Below, piece after piece: positions 63,968 to 64,000 of a stretch of DNA of 64,000 nt; position 1 is the first letter of the stretch; each line of letters starts with the position of its first letter. Where the stretch lies: positions 16,774 to 80,773 of the forward strand of contig NZ_JAAFKD010000029.1 of NCBI RefSeq assembly GCF_013299165.1, given 5' to 3'. The DNA is from Microcoleus sp. bin38.metabat.b11b12b14.051. GTDB lineage: Bacteria; Cyanobacteriota; Cyanobacteriia; Cyanobacteriales; Microcoleaceae. The translations under genes and the position numbers were made by a program. Below the pieces are notes generated by a model, which did not search any database, was not told the DNA's origin, and saw only the letters and a program-made list of their open reading frames with translations.

Positions 63968-64000
63968 ATGACTCGGTATGTCACACCACGAGAAGCTTGC
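63968..64000 (+). CDS. Start of an IS607-like resolvase/transposase gene (cut by window edge)
   Basis: Only 11 codons are visible (MTRYVTPREAC). The pattern (Y-V/L-x-P-R-E-A) matches the first residues of the MerR-like DNA-binding domain of IS607-family serine recombinases (TnpA). ATGGTAGC at about 63930 and GCTACCAT at 63962-63969 form an inverted repeat overlapping the start codon. Confidence 0.45.
   Translation, partial: MTRYVTPREAC

Noticed and set aside
1..64000. tRNA and rRNA genes
   Set aside because: Read for T-loop (GTTCGAATC-like) and acceptor patterns on both strands; none was convincing by eye. A dedicated covariance search would be decisive.

Overview
The window is a chromosome segment of a filamentous cyanobacterium, most like the Oscillatoriales (Microcoleus/Oscillatoria type). 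The evidence is acsF (aerobic chlorophyll cyclase), a Ycf49-like protein, a split DnaE carrying the cyanobacterial DnaE intein, DUF1816 and DUF3593 proteins, an RNase E with the cyanobacterial C-terminal RRRRRRSSA motif, many GCGATCGC (HIP1) octamers, and heavy loading with heptamer repeats and palindromic elements. The assignment to order is inference; cyanobacterium is secure.

Layout. 1-5 kb: queA (cut by the window edge), rpmF, an array of 82-bp palindromic repeats, a TM2 protein, acsF and a TPR pseudogene. 5-13 kb: a protein mannosyltransferase, an unknown membrane protein, two Uma2-family proteins, a Tat-type lipase, trmB and csaB. 13-21 kb: ycf49-like, an LprI-like secreted protein, then dnaE-N and dnaE-C side by side, each carrying half of a split intein, and a zinc-ribbon/kinase/WD40 protein. 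21-33 kb: DUF3593, an anti-sigma-like protein whose two halves are in swapped order, a pentapeptide-repeat protein, an alpha/beta hydrolase expanded by in-frame repeats, gatA, an HTH protein, a class A beta-lactamase-like protein, a transmembrane Ser/Thr kinase with a periplasmic-binding-protein ectodomain, a second hydrolase and DUF1816. 33-34.6 kb: an IS200/IS605-like element carrying an IsrB-type RuvC nuclease and a candidate guide RNA. 34.7-42 kb: rlmB (with a long RD-rich extension), mrnC, a STAS protein, carA, a retropepsin-like protease and trpD. 43-54.6 kb: a signalling cluster (five-PAS histidine kinase, receiver-PAS-cyclase, stand-alone receiver, 1857-residue kinase/ATPase/GAF/histidine kinase). 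54.8-64 kb: rne-rnhB, an IS200/IS605 remnant, a two-part radical SAM protein, a second STAS protein, a small conserved-looking gene, and the first codons of an IS607-like gene.

Working together: rlmB-mrnC and rne-rnhB are RNA-processing pairs; carA and trpD are biosynthetic; the STAS and anti-sigma-like proteins suggest partner-switching regulation; the 43-54.6 kb block is second-messenger and phosphorelay signalling.

The most notable points are: (1) the two DnaE halves with their split intein lie only 209 bp apart in the same direction, separated by repeats, whereas in the classical case they are far apart; (2) the IsrB-like element with intact RuvC residues, no HNH domain and a candidate omega-RNA; (3) repeats that have entered reading frames in several genes (hydrolase, rlmB, rne, rnhB, radical SAM protein); (4) the swapped-half anti-sigma-like ATPase; (5) the kinase-receptor fusion. 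No tRNA, rRNA or CRISPR array was recognised by eye.
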